A stretch of DNA of 22,917 nucleotides from Myxococcales bacterium UBA5297. GTDB lineage: Bacteria; Myxococcota; Myxococcia; Myxococcales; UBA5297. Under the pieces are notes generated by a model. It was not told where the DNA came from and made no database searches. It saw only the letters and a program-made list of their open reading frames with translations. The stretch lies in contig DHSB01000104.1 in assembly GCA_002408385.1 (NCBI GenBank), positions 17,025 through 39,941 of the forward strand, written 5' to 3'. Positions 1 through 6,954 of this stretch are shown in pieces; positions within the stretch are counted from its first letter, which is position 1; the number at the start of each line of letters is the position of its first letter. A program made the position numbers and the translations under genes.

Positions 1-2
1 CC

Positions 3-584
3 GAGCGCGACGACGAGCCGCGCTACCCCGGGCCCTTCGCCACCGTCATCGGCACCCGCTGGTCGCCGCTGGTCCCGGCGGCCCCGCTGCTGCGCGCCGT
101 CGCCGGCAAGGAGCCCTCGGACTCGACGGTCCTCGTCCGCGAGGCGCGCTCGGTCCACGCGCTCGAGACGCTCGAGGTCCACCGGACGCACACCTTCCTG
201 CCGAATGATCCTGGGGCCATCGAGTTCGCCGCCGACTTCATCGCCCGCCACGCCCCCGAGGCGGCGGGCGCGCAGCCCGGCGCGACCCGGAGCGTGCGCA
301 ACCTCCCCAAGCTGCCGACCGCCGGAGGCCGCGTCTTCTGGTCCGACGTCGCCGAGGGGGACGGTTGGCGCATCCAGTACAACCGGCTGCTCGAAAAGGC
401 GTCGCCCCTCAAGCCTTTTCGGTTGCTCGATCCGCAGGACTACCTCTGCGCCTCGGCGGACTCGGCCGAGGAGCTGGTGGCGGCGCTGCCGCGGCTCGTC
501 GCCGAATACTCGGTGAGAAGCCCCGCGATTGGCTCCGACCAGGTCGCTCGCATCCTCTCGGCGCTGCGTCTGCCGGCGAAGTGA
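3..584 (+). CDS. alpha/beta-hydrolase (lipase/esterase-like), C-terminal part, 5' end outside window
   Basis: The frame is open from the window edge to a TGA at 582-584, giving 193 residues of a protein whose start lies upstream. The first half resembles the end of a lipase/esterase fold: a segment like 'PSDSTVLVREAR' (Asp codon at 120-122, the position where lipases carry the catalytic acid) followed about 23 residues later by 'HRTHTFLPNDPGAIEF' (His codon at 189-191, the likely catalytic His). The nucleophile elbow would be outside the window, so catalysis cannot be verified. After the hydrolase part comes a separate segment of about 90 residues with 'GGRVFWSDVAEGDGWRIQYN' and 'LKPFRLLDPQDYLCAS', which I do not recognise. 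The alternative is an unrelated protein with chance similarity to the acid/His region. Codon usage fits the neighbours. Confidence 0.6.
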   Translation, partial: ERDDEPRYPGPFATVIGTRWSPLVPAAPLLRAVAGKEPSDSTVLVREARSVHALETLEVHRTHTFLPNDPGAIEFAADFIARHAPEAAGAQPGATRSVRNLPKLPTAGGRVFWSDVAEGDGWRIQYNRLLEKASPLKPFRLLDPQDYLCASADSAEELVAALPRLVAEYSVRSPAIGSDQVARILSALRLPAK

Positions 585-990
585 GCGGGGCTTCGAGGTG
601 CCGCGGGTGCTCGAGGCGCTGCGCCGCGCCGAGCTCGAGCGCAATCCGGCCCAAGACCCGAGCTGCAACTGGGGCGGCGGGAGCACCATCGGCGGCTCGC
701 CGAGGAACCCGTACGGATCGGGCTCGCGGCTGTCGCCTCAGGAGGTGGCGGCGGTGGTCGAGGCGGCGAGATGAGCGAGGGCCGCTCGCCGCGCGCTCCG
801 CCAGCGACGGGCGGGCCTCGGCGGTCCTCTTCCGACGAAGCGCATTCAGGCCGCCCCGCTCGACCGGCGCGCCCGCGTGGTCCCGGACGCTGGCCGGCCC
901 CTATCCCTTCGCTCGTCCACTGCGCTAGCCTTCCTCCCCCAGCCAGGCTGTCTTCCTCACCCCCGACAGCCGCCTGAAGGGAGGGCACCG
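585..990. other. 406-bp intergenic stretch, with one weak small ORF
   Basis: Between the partial hydrolase and the first DUF4139 gene. Apart from a doubtful 58-codon GTG-started frame (598-774) I see no gene, no strong hairpin and no RNA-like structure. The last 100 bp must hold the promoter of the DUF4139 pair, but I cannot pick convincing -35 and -10 boxes; a TAGCCT near 924 is the only A/T-containing hexamer that stands out. The ribosome-binding site AAGGGAGG lies at about 977-984. Confidence 0.5.
598..774 (+). CDS. possible small protein, 58 residues, unknown
   Basis: A GTG-started frame beginning 14 bases after the stop of the upstream gene, ending TGA at 772-774. The peptide has a charged helix-like N-terminus followed by a Gly/Ser/Asn/Pro section with 'STIGGSPRNPYGSGSRLS' and a helix-like end 'PQEVAAVVEAAR'. 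The composition looks more protein-like than the neighbouring shadow frames. The GGSPR...GSRLSP segment faintly recalls the C-terminus of some DHH-type phosphoesterases, but nothing upstream encodes the rest of such a protein. It could therefore be a real small protein, the end of a decayed gene, or chance. There is no strong Shine-Dalgarno, only GGGGC about 10 bases upstream. Confidence 0.3.
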   Translation: MPRVLEALRRAELERNPAQDPSCNWGGGSTIGGSPRNPYGSGSRLSPQEVAAVVEAAR

Positions 991-3222
991 ATGGAGAACC
1001 GACTCGAGCTCGCCTCGCGCATCGAGGAGGTCGCGGTCTTTCGCAGCGGCGCGCTGGTCACCCGCGTCGCCGAGCTGCAGCCGCAGGCCTGGCCTGAGCA
1101 GTTGGAGCTTGGCCGCCTGCCGCTCGCCCTCGACGACGGCAGCGTGCGGGTGCGCCTCGAGCCTCTCGACCCGGCCGATGCCGAGCGGCTCCCGCAGCCG
1201 AGCGACGTCCGGGTCGAATGGGCCGTGCCGCCGCTCGGCGAGCCGATCGAGCCGCCGTCGGAGGCCGAGCTGCGCGCCGCCGACGAGCGGATCCAGCGGT
1301 TCGAGCAGCGCCTCTCGGCGCTCGAGGAGGAGAGCGCGAACTTCGACCGGCTCACCTTCGCGCTCCCCGCGCGCATCGAGAAAGAGCAGCCCCGGCCGAT
1401 CTCGGCCGCTGCCTTCGCCTCCGCCGCCGACTGGGTCGAGCGCGCCAAGCTGGCCCGCGCCGAGGAGACCGGCCGGTTGCGCCGCGAGCTGCACCAGGCG
1501 CGCGAGGAACGCGCCCGGCTCCAGCGGCAGGTCGCCGAGTCGCGCGCCGAGCGCGGCGTCGACGAGGAGCGGGTCTGCAAGCGCGTCGTCGTGCGCCTGC
1601 GCGGCGGCAACGGCACGCCGGTGCCCGCGCGGCTGAGGCTCGACTACCAGGTCCCCGGTGCCTGCTGGCGGCCGACCTACGTGGTGCGCGTCTCGCGCGA
1701 CGGCCTGAGCGCCAACCTCGCCCTCCGCGCACTCGTCGCCCAGCACAGCGGCGAGCCCTGGGAACGGGTCAGGCTCGTGCTCTCCACCGCCGACCTGCAG
1801 CGGCGCATCGAGCTTCCGGTGCTCAAGTCCCAGCGCATCGGGCGCAGGCAGAGCGAGCCGCCCCAGCGCGCCTGGCGCGCCCCTCCCACCGGCGCGGAGA
1901 GCTTGTTCGAGAGCCTGGACAGCGCGCTCGCTACTCGCGGTGGGCCCGCCGCCCTAAGGCAGCCCGTCGCCTCGGCTCCTGTCCAAATGTCCGAGCCGCC
2001 GCCCGGGCCCGAGCTCGAGCCCGAGCCGGAATGCGCGGCGCAGCCAGAGCTCGATGCGTGCTGCGTCGAGGAGCGCGCGCCCGAGGTCGAGCTCAAGAAG
2101 GAGCGGTGCGCGCCGCCCCCCGCGATGCGCCCGCCGGCCCCGTGCGCGATGCCTTCCGCGCCGCCCCCCGCGCTGGCTCTGAGCGCGAAGAGCGCCGCCC
2201 TCGGAGCGCCGCGCCGCTCGGCTTCCCGGGAGCAGATGAAGGGCGCGATAGGCGGCGCCCGCAAGAAGGCGCTCCGGCACGCGGAGCCCAGCTTCGAGGA
2301 GGAGCTCGACGCCTCCGAGCCGCCGTGCGAGGACGGAGCGCCGCTTGCCACCTCCGGCTACGTGCTCGAGTACCACCGGCTGCGAGTGGTCGCCTGGGAC
2401 GGGCCGAGCGCCGAGCGCGGGTCGCTCAAGCCCCTGACCCGGCGCGACGCGCTCTCGACGCTCAGCGACGCGCAGTTCGCGGCGGCCGAGAGGCTCGCCC
2501 GGGCCGCGGAGAGCCTGGCGCGCAACCACGTCGTCTTCCCGGTGACCACCAGCGCGGTCGATGAGTCGTGCGGCTCGTTCGACTATGCTTTTCGAGCCTC
2601 CGGCCCGGTGGACGTCCCCAACGACGGCGCGCTGCACAACGTGCCGCTGTTCGCCAAGGACGCGCCCATCGAGACCACGCTCGTGGTCGTCCCGCGCGAG
2701 AGCGATCAGGCGGTGCGCGTCGCGACGCTCAAGAACCCGCTCGCGACCCCGCTGCTCGCCGGCCCGGCGGAGGTCTACTTGGAGAACGAGTTTTTGGTCA
2801 CCTCGCGCTTCGCCACCGAGCCCGCGGGCGCCTCCATCGATCTTGGCCTGGGCGTCGAGCCGGGGCTCAAGGTGGCGCGCAACACCCACTTCAACGAGTC
2901 GACCGAAGGGCTGCTCAACGGCAGCCTCTCGCTGCAACACGAGGTCACCATCGAGGTCGCCTCGCGGCTGCAGGCGGCCGCTCAGGTCGAGGTCCGCGAG
3001 CGCCTCCCGCAGTACCTGCCGAGCGACAAGGAGGTCGTCATCGAGCTCGGAGAGGTCTCGCCCGAGTGGGAAGAGCTGCAGCAGGCGCCGCCGCACACCC
3101 TGGTCGGCGGCAAGCGCTGGCGCTTCGCGCTGAAGCCGGGCGAGAGCAGGAAGCTGAGCTATGGCTACTCGGTGCGCATCGACTCGAAGAACGAGCTGGT
3201 CGGCGGCAACCGGCGCGACTAG
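991..3222 (+). CDS. DUF4139 (mucoidy-inhibitor MuiA-like) protein with long Pro/Cys-rich insertion
   Basis: 743 residues. ATG 991 is chosen because AAGGGAGG sits 7-14 bases upstream; the open frame reaches further back but without family-like sequence. Residues about 8-105 match the N-terminal DUF4140-type region (IEEVAVFRSGALVTR). They are followed by a charged coiled coil (about 90-190). The DUF4139 hallmark Y-x-V-P-x-A-x-W-R-P is at residues 219-228, with the second half of the domain at about 450-740. Between them, about 285-445, is a low-complexity insertion rich in Pro, Glu and Cys that is absent from the next gene. No signal peptide is visible. The family is known by name from E. coli-type MuiA annotation, but its biochemical role is unknown. 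The gene ends 12 bases before its paralogue starts, so the two are probably co-transcribed and co-functional. Confidence 0.85.
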   Translation: MENRLELASRIEEVAVFRSGALVTRVAELQPQAWPEQLELGRLPLALDDGSVRVRLEPLDPADAERLPQPSDVRVEWAVPPLGEPIEPPSEAELRAADERIQRFEQRLSALEEESANFDRLTFALPARIEKEQPRPISAAAFASAADWVERAKLARAEETGRLRRELHQAREERARLQRQVAESRAERGVDEERVCKRVVVRLRGGNGTPVPARLRLDYQVPGACWRPTYVVRVSRDGLSANLALRALVAQHSGEPWERVRLVLSTADLQRRIELPVLKSQRIGRRQSEPPQRAWRAPPTGAESLFESLDSALATRGGPAALRQPVASAPVQMSEPPPGPELEPEPECAAQPELDACCVEERAPEVELKKERCAPPPAMRPPAPCAMPSAPPPALALSAKSAALGAPRRSASREQMKGAIGGARKKALRHAEPSFEEELDASEPPCEDGAPLATSGYVLEYHRLRVVAWDGPSAERGSLKPLTRRDALSTLSDAQFAAAERLARAAESLARNHVVFPVTTSAVDESCGSFDYAFRASGPVDVPNDGALHNVPLFAKDAPIETTLVVVPRESDQAVRVATLKNPLATPLLAGPAEVYLENEFLVTSRFATEPAGASIDLGLGVEPGLKVARNTHFNESTEGLLNGSLSLQHEVTIEVASRLQAAAQVEVRERLPQYLPSDKEVVIELGEVSPEWEELQQAPPHTLVGGKRWRFALKPGESRKLSYGYSVRIDSKNELVGGNRRD

Positions 3223-3234
3223 CGGGAGGGCCTC

Positions 3235-4827
3235 ATGATTCGACGGCAGGAGCTGACCCGAGAGAAGACGGCGCAGGCCTCGCGCGCCGCGGGGATAGCC
3301 GGGGTGAAGGAGCTCGAGGCGCCGGTGCGCTCGGTGATCCTCCTCGAGGACCGGGCCCAGGTGAGCCGGCGCGTCGAGGTGGAGCTCGCCGCGGGGTCCA
3401 CCCGGCTGTGCCTCCCGGGGCTCACCCCGCTGGTCGCCGACCGCACCATCGTCGTCCGTGCGCCGGCCGGCGTGCAGGTCGACGAGGTCAAGGTGCAGCG
3501 GCGCTGGCGCATTGGAACTGAGGAGCAGCCCCCGGACGCGGCCAAGCTGCGGCGCGAGGCCAAGCGCCTGCGGTCGGAGCTCGCCGACCGGGGCGACGAG
3601 CTGCGCGCCTGGTTCCAACGGCGCGACCTGCTCGCGCTCTCGGCCAAGCTGCTCGTCGACAGCGTCAATCGCGAGCTGCCCTACGCGACCGGCCCCGAGC
3701 CGCACTGGGAGAGCGATCTCGAGGAGGCCTATCAGCGGCTGCGGGGCCAGGACGAGCGCATCTTCGAGGCGAGCCGGCACGTCGAGGCTCTCCAACGCGA
3801 GCTTGAGGCGGTGCGGATGCACCAGCGGATGAGCTTCCAGCCGACCGAGATCTTCGTGGCCGAGCTGCTCATCGATCTCCACGCCGCTCAGGCGGGGAGG
3901 GTCGCCTTCGAGGTCGAGTACACGGTGCCCTGCGCGCTGTGGCGGCCGATTCATCGGGCCACGCTGGTCGACAAGGAGCTGCGCTTCGAGTGCGAGGCCG
4001 CGGTCTGGCAGAACACGGGCGAGGACTGGAGCGAGGTCGAGCTGCGGTTCTCGACGGCGCGCTCGACGCAGCGGGCCGAGCCGCCGCTGCTCGCCGACGA
4101 CTGGCTGCAGGTGCAGCGGCGCCAGGAGAAGAAGGTCTCGGTGCAGGTGCGCGAGCAGGTCATCGCCACCACCGGCGAGGGCGCGGCCTCCGGAGGCCTG
4201 CCGGGCGTCGACGACGGCGGCGAGACGCGGCTGCTTGAGGCGCAGGTGAAGACCACCGTCGTCTCCGACGGGCTGATGCGCCGGGTGCCGATCTTCGGGC
4301 TCAGCGCGCCGGCCGAGGTCGACTTGGTCTGCTGCCCGGAGATCGAGCCGCTCGTCCATCTGAGGGCCCGGCAGGTAAACAGCGGCAAGCAGCCCATCCT
4401 CGCCGGACCGGTCGATCTGCTGCGCGCGAGCGGCTACGTCGGCCGCTCACAGGTCGGCTTCGTCGCGCCGGGCGAGCGGTTCGCGCTCGGGTTCGGCAGC
4501 GAAGACGGCCTCCGGGTGCGCCGCGAGGACTGGTCCGAGCAGGAGCGCTCGAAGCTGACCGGCCGGCAGAGCATCACGCGGCACGTCACCCTCTTCCTGT
4601 CGAACCTCGACGACCAGCCGGCGAGCTTCGAGGTCCAGGAGCGCATCCCTGTCTCGGAGATCGACAAGGTCAAGGTCGAGATCGACGGGAAGAAGACCAA
4701 GCCGCAGGCTAAAGCCGACGACCAGGGCATCGTCGCCTGGAAGGTGACGGTGCCGGCGCACGGGACCGAGCGGATCGAGCTCGTCTACGGCCTCAGCGTC
4801 AGCGGCGATGTCGAGGGGCTGAATTGA
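3235..4827 (+). CDS. DUF4139 domain protein, second paralogue
   Basis: 530 residues, ATG 3235 preceded by GGGAGGG at 3224-3230. Residues about 30-105 form the N-terminal domain (VRSVILLEDRAQVSRRVEVE). A helical, coiled-coil-prone part spans about 100-200. The DUF4139 core begins near 220 with Y229-T-V-P-C-A-L-W-R-P238, the same signature as in the upstream protein. The C-terminus ends in the typical beta-rich 'HGTERIELVYGLSV'. It lacks the Pro/Cys insertion of the first paralogue, so the pair looks like an old duplication that diverged, with retained tandem order suggesting a hetero-complex or shared pathway. No signal peptide is visible. The stop codon overlaps the start of a TGAGTT-rich repeat. 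Function unknown. Confidence 0.85.
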   Translation: MIRRQELTREKTAQASRAAGIAGVKELEAPVRSVILLEDRAQVSRRVEVELAAGSTRLCLPGLTPLVADRTIVVRAPAGVQVDEVKVQRRWRIGTEEQPPDAAKLRREAKRLRSELADRGDELRAWFQRRDLLALSAKLLVDSVNRELPYATGPEPHWESDLEEAYQRLRGQDERIFEASRHVEALQRELEAVRMHQRMSFQPTEIFVAELLIDLHAAQAGRVAFEVEYTVPCALWRPIHRATLVDKELRFECEAAVWQNTGEDWSEVELRFSTARSTQRAEPPLLADDWLQVQRRQEKKVSVQVREQVIATTGEGAASGGLPGVDDGGETRLLEAQVKTTVVSDGLMRRVPIFGLSAPAEVDLVCCPEIEPLVHLRARQVNSGKQPILAGPVDLLRASGYVGRSQVGFVAPGERFALGFGSEDGLRVRREDWSEQERSKLTGRQSITRHVTLFLSNLDDQPASFEVQERIPVSEIDKVKVEIDGKKTKPQAKADDQGIVAWKVTVPAHGTERIELVYGLSVSGDVEGLN

Positions 4828-4857
4828 GTTGTGAGCTCTGAGTTTTGAGTTGGGAGT
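4824..4857 (+). repeat. TGAGTT-rich array, copy 1 of composite dispersed repeat
   Basis: About five degenerate repeats of TGAGTT/GAGTTT run across the stop codon of the second DUF4139 gene. The segment GAGTTTTGAGTTGGGAGT (4840-4857) recurs perfectly, in inverse orientation, at 12623-12640. Its AT-rich composition stands out sharply from the surrounding DNA. A GGGCGCAT palindrome follows 76 bp downstream. Confidence 0.75.
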
Positions 4858-4933
4858 AAAAGGCTAGGTTCCTTGCGGAGGGCCGGCCGCCGGGGATCTG
4901 CGTATCGCCCGCGCCTCCGCACGATTTCTGGAC

Positions 4934-4953
4934 GGGCGCATTGCCATGCGCCC
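4934..4953. repeat. REP-like palindrome, copy 1
   Basis: Perfect 8-bp stem GGGCGCAT / ATGCGCCC with a TGCC loop. Related copies lie at 12566-12583 and 22320-22350. It stands between two convergent genes (ends at 4827 and 5010). It could serve as a bidirectional transcription stop, but no T-run follows on either strand. Confidence 0.7.
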
Positions 4954-5009
4954 CTGCCAACCGGCCGGTCACGGGCGAAATCCGAGCTGTCGACTCTCGA
5001 CTGCCGCAC

Positions 5010-5534
5010 CTACCCTTCGCTCGTCGCGCCAGCGGCACGCGAGCGCCGGATGATCGGCGGCACCGCGACCACGTTCCTGGCGGGCGCGGGCGTCGCGGTC
5101 GAGAGAACCTTGCTGACCTTCCGAACGACTTGCCGGCGCTCCCTGCCCGCCTCGAGCAACAGCGAGCCGTCAGCCTGGACCGCCCTCACTGTCGCGTCGA
5201 GCAGGCCGCGGCCCTGGCGGATCTGCACCTCTTGCCCGATGGCGAAGGGGCAGGGCGCGGCGTTCGCGGAAGCGGCCGTCGATGGAGCCGAGCGTCTGGC
5301 GCGCTGGGCTCGAGCGGGAGCGGCCGTGGCGACGACGTTTCGGGAATCAGCCGCCGGCTTCGGGTCACGCCTCGGCTGTCGCGCGTTTCGAGACCCGGCG
5401 GCGGGGCCAGTTTGCGCGTGGTCGCGGACCAGCTTTGCAAGCGCCTCGAGCAGTACGAGATGAGGGGCGAGGGCCTGCTGTACCTGCGTGGCGATGACTT
5501 TTCGGAGGGCTTTCTCCAGGTCGAGCTGCGCCAT
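5010..5534 (-). CDS. unknown protein: N-terminal helix, disordered linker, small beta-barrel-like domain
   Basis: 174 residues, ATG at 5534 with TGGAGAAA just upstream on the minus strand. Residues 1-40 are predicted amphipathic helix (LDLEKALRKVIATQVQQAL), of the kind that mediates oligomerisation. Residues 41-95 are an Ala/Pro/Arg-rich linker. Residues 96-144 (FAIGQEVQIRQGRG, then VRAVQADGSLLLEAGRE) look like a compact SH3/Tudor/KOW-type barrel, a fold often used for binding nucleic acid or protein. The C-terminal 30 residues are basic and disordered. I do not recognise the family. It lies downstream of, and on the same strand as, the WYL regulator gene but 278 bp away, so it probably has its own promoter. 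The coding look (codon bias, domain-like order) argues against a shadow frame. Confidence 0.6.
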   Translation of the reverse strand: MAQLDLEKALRKVIATQVQQALAPHLVLLEALAKLVRDHAQTGPAAGSRNARQPRRDPKPAADSRNVVATAAPARAQRARRSAPSTAASANAAPCPFAIGQEVQIRQGRGLLDATVRAVQADGSLLLEAGRERRQVVRKVSKVLSTATPAPARNVVAVPPIIRRSRAAGATSEG

Positions 5535-5812
5535 CGGTTTCTCCAGTTCGGATGGGGGCGCGGTGAAGGTGAGGTGCCGGGGGTCGCTCAGTCAACCGTT
5601 ACGGTCGGCGTTCGCCCAAGTCGGTGGGTGCGGCTCCCCCAAAGTCGCTCCTGAAGAGACCTCGTTCGACGTGGCGCGCCGCGGTGGCGCCCCAGGCTTC
5701 TGTGTCGCTCGCCGCAGAGAGAGCCTGAAATCGGCTGCCGGGGGGCAAATGGCCGCTTCACGGCGGGTCGGGCTCGCGCGCTGCGCAGCGTCCGGTGCTG
5801 CGCCTCGCCGCC

Positions 5813-6895
5813 CTACCGCGAACGCGCATCGGCTCGCCGTCGGCCCCGCTTACCCGCCGCAGTCTTGGCGCCTGCCCGCGCCGCGCGGGGTTTCCCATAG
5901 GTGCTGGCGAGCCACTCGCCGAGCTCGCGCATCTCCTCGCGCAGCGACTCGGGCTCGAGCACCTCGACGTGGCTGTGCCACGAAGCGACAAAGGCGCTCA
6001 CTTCATACGAGCGGGCGCAGGTGAAGCTCAGCTCGACGGCGCCGCCCTCGAGCTCGCGCAACGCCTGGGTCGGATGCCACTCGCGCTCGCGGATGAACGG
6101 CGCAATCCCCGGCGCGAACCGCAGGCGAAACGTCTCGGTCGGCCCGCCGCCGAAGATGCCGAAGGCCGCGCCGGCCCAGCGCTCGGGATCGAAGCCCGCC
6201 GGCGGCTCGCCGCGCTCTTCGAGCGTCTCCAGCGCGCGGAGCCGGTTGAGGTTCAGTGTGAGGATCGTCCCGTGGCGCTTCGAGGAACAGAGCAGGTACG
6301 GCGCACCCGAGTGAACGAAGAGGCGCAGCGGCAAGACCACGAAGCGCTTGCCCGGGGGCGCGTCGGCTGCCGACTGGTAGCTCACCTGGCACAGCCTGCC
6401 CTCGGAGATGGCGGTGACGAGCGGCCAGAGCACGTCCGGCGCCGAGGTCCGGTAGGCGGCCCGCTCGAGTGAGAGAAAGCATCGCTCGATGGCCCGCAGC
6501 CGCTCCCGCTCGCCCTTGCCGAGGACCTGCTCGACCTTGTCGGAGAGGTCCTCGAGGGCGGCGAAGGTCGAGGAGTCGTTGCTCAGCGCGGCCGCCTGGC
6601 CCATCGCCATCCGCAAGGCGAGGTAGTGGCTCGCGTCGAGCAGCTTGCCGAGCCGCTCGAGGTGATCGTGGTAGGCGATGCGCCAGCGCTTGCGCTTGCC
6701 ATCGCGCTCCTCGACGACGGGCAGGCCGATGGCCTGCAGCGCCTCGAGGTCGCGCCGGATGGTGCGCTCGCAGGCGCCATAGCGCTCGGCCAGCTCAGTG
6801 CGCTCGACGCCGGTCGACCGCGTCAGGTCCCGGAGGATCTGCAGCACCCGCTCGACCTGCCCGTTGCGGCTCCCGCCGTCGTCGCGTGACCTCAT
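5813..6895 (-). CDS. HTH-WYL transcriptional regulator
   Basis: 360 residues from ATG 6895; an upstream GTG-type extension would run into the promoter of the divergent gene. Residues about 12-60 form a DeoR-type winged HTH (VERVLQILRDL, ERTELAERYGACERTIRRDL, EALQAIGLPVVEE). A helical linker follows, then a WYL domain at about 150-235 in which the tripeptide has decayed to 'PYLLC', and a C-terminal extension with 'FRLRFAPGIAPFIRERE'. WYL domains are known ligand- or nucleic-acid-sensing modules, and WYL regulators often control defence, DNA-damage or phage-related genes. The gene diverges from a double-AAA ATPase gene across 59 bp, which makes that gene its most likely target, together with itself. 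The C-terminus ends in a basic tail (KTAAGKRGRRRADARSR). Confidence 0.88.
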   Translation of the reverse strand: MRSRDDGGSRNGQVERVLQILRDLTRSTGVERTELAERYGACERTIRRDLEALQAIGLPVVEERDGKRKRWRIAYHDHLERLGKLLDASHYLALRMAMGQAAALSNDSSTFAALEDLSDKVEQVLGKGERERLRAIERCFLSLERAAYRTSAPDVLWPLVTAISEGRLCQVSYQSAADAPPGKRFVVLPLRLFVHSGAPYLLCSSKRHGTILTLNLNRLRALETLEERGEPPAGFDPERWAGAAFGIFGGGPTETFRLRFAPGIAPFIREREWHPTQALRELEGGAVELSFTCARSYEVSAFVASWHSHVEVLEPESLREEMRELGEWLASTYGKPRAARAGAKTAAGKRGRRRADARSR

Positions 6896-6901
6896 ATGTC
6901 C

Positions 6902-6930
6902 ACTGTAGCCGCTAGCTTCGAGCCGTATCC
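6902..6930 (-). promoter_or_regulatory. possible promoter of the WYL gene (leaderless?)
   Basis: On the minus strand a TACAGT hexamer (6902-6907) ends six bases before the WYL start codon, so transcription from it would begin at or next to the ATG and give a leaderless mRNA. The -35 position (GGATAC at 6925-6930, 17-bp spacer) is a poor match. The 59-bp intergenic region must also hold the promoter of the divergent ATPase gene, so the two promoters overlap. Confidence 0.25.
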
Positions 6931-6954
6931 AGCCGGCGCGCGAAGGAGGACTCG

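Noticed and set aside
771..977. 68-codon frame before the first DUF4139 gene
   Set aside because: Pro/Ser/Arg-rich with no ribosome-binding site or recognisable pattern, and it would occupy the promoter region of the DUF4139 pair.
1954..4359. An 801-codon minus-strand frame
   Set aside because: It lies antisense to the two DUF4139 genes and is compositionally a mirror of them; no ribosome-binding site or domain.
5535..5812. Gene between the WYL regulator and the 174-residue protein
   Set aside because: All frames here are short or lack a start and a ribosome-binding site; GTGGCGCG/CGCGGTGGCGCC-like short repeats near 5670 are too weak to call.
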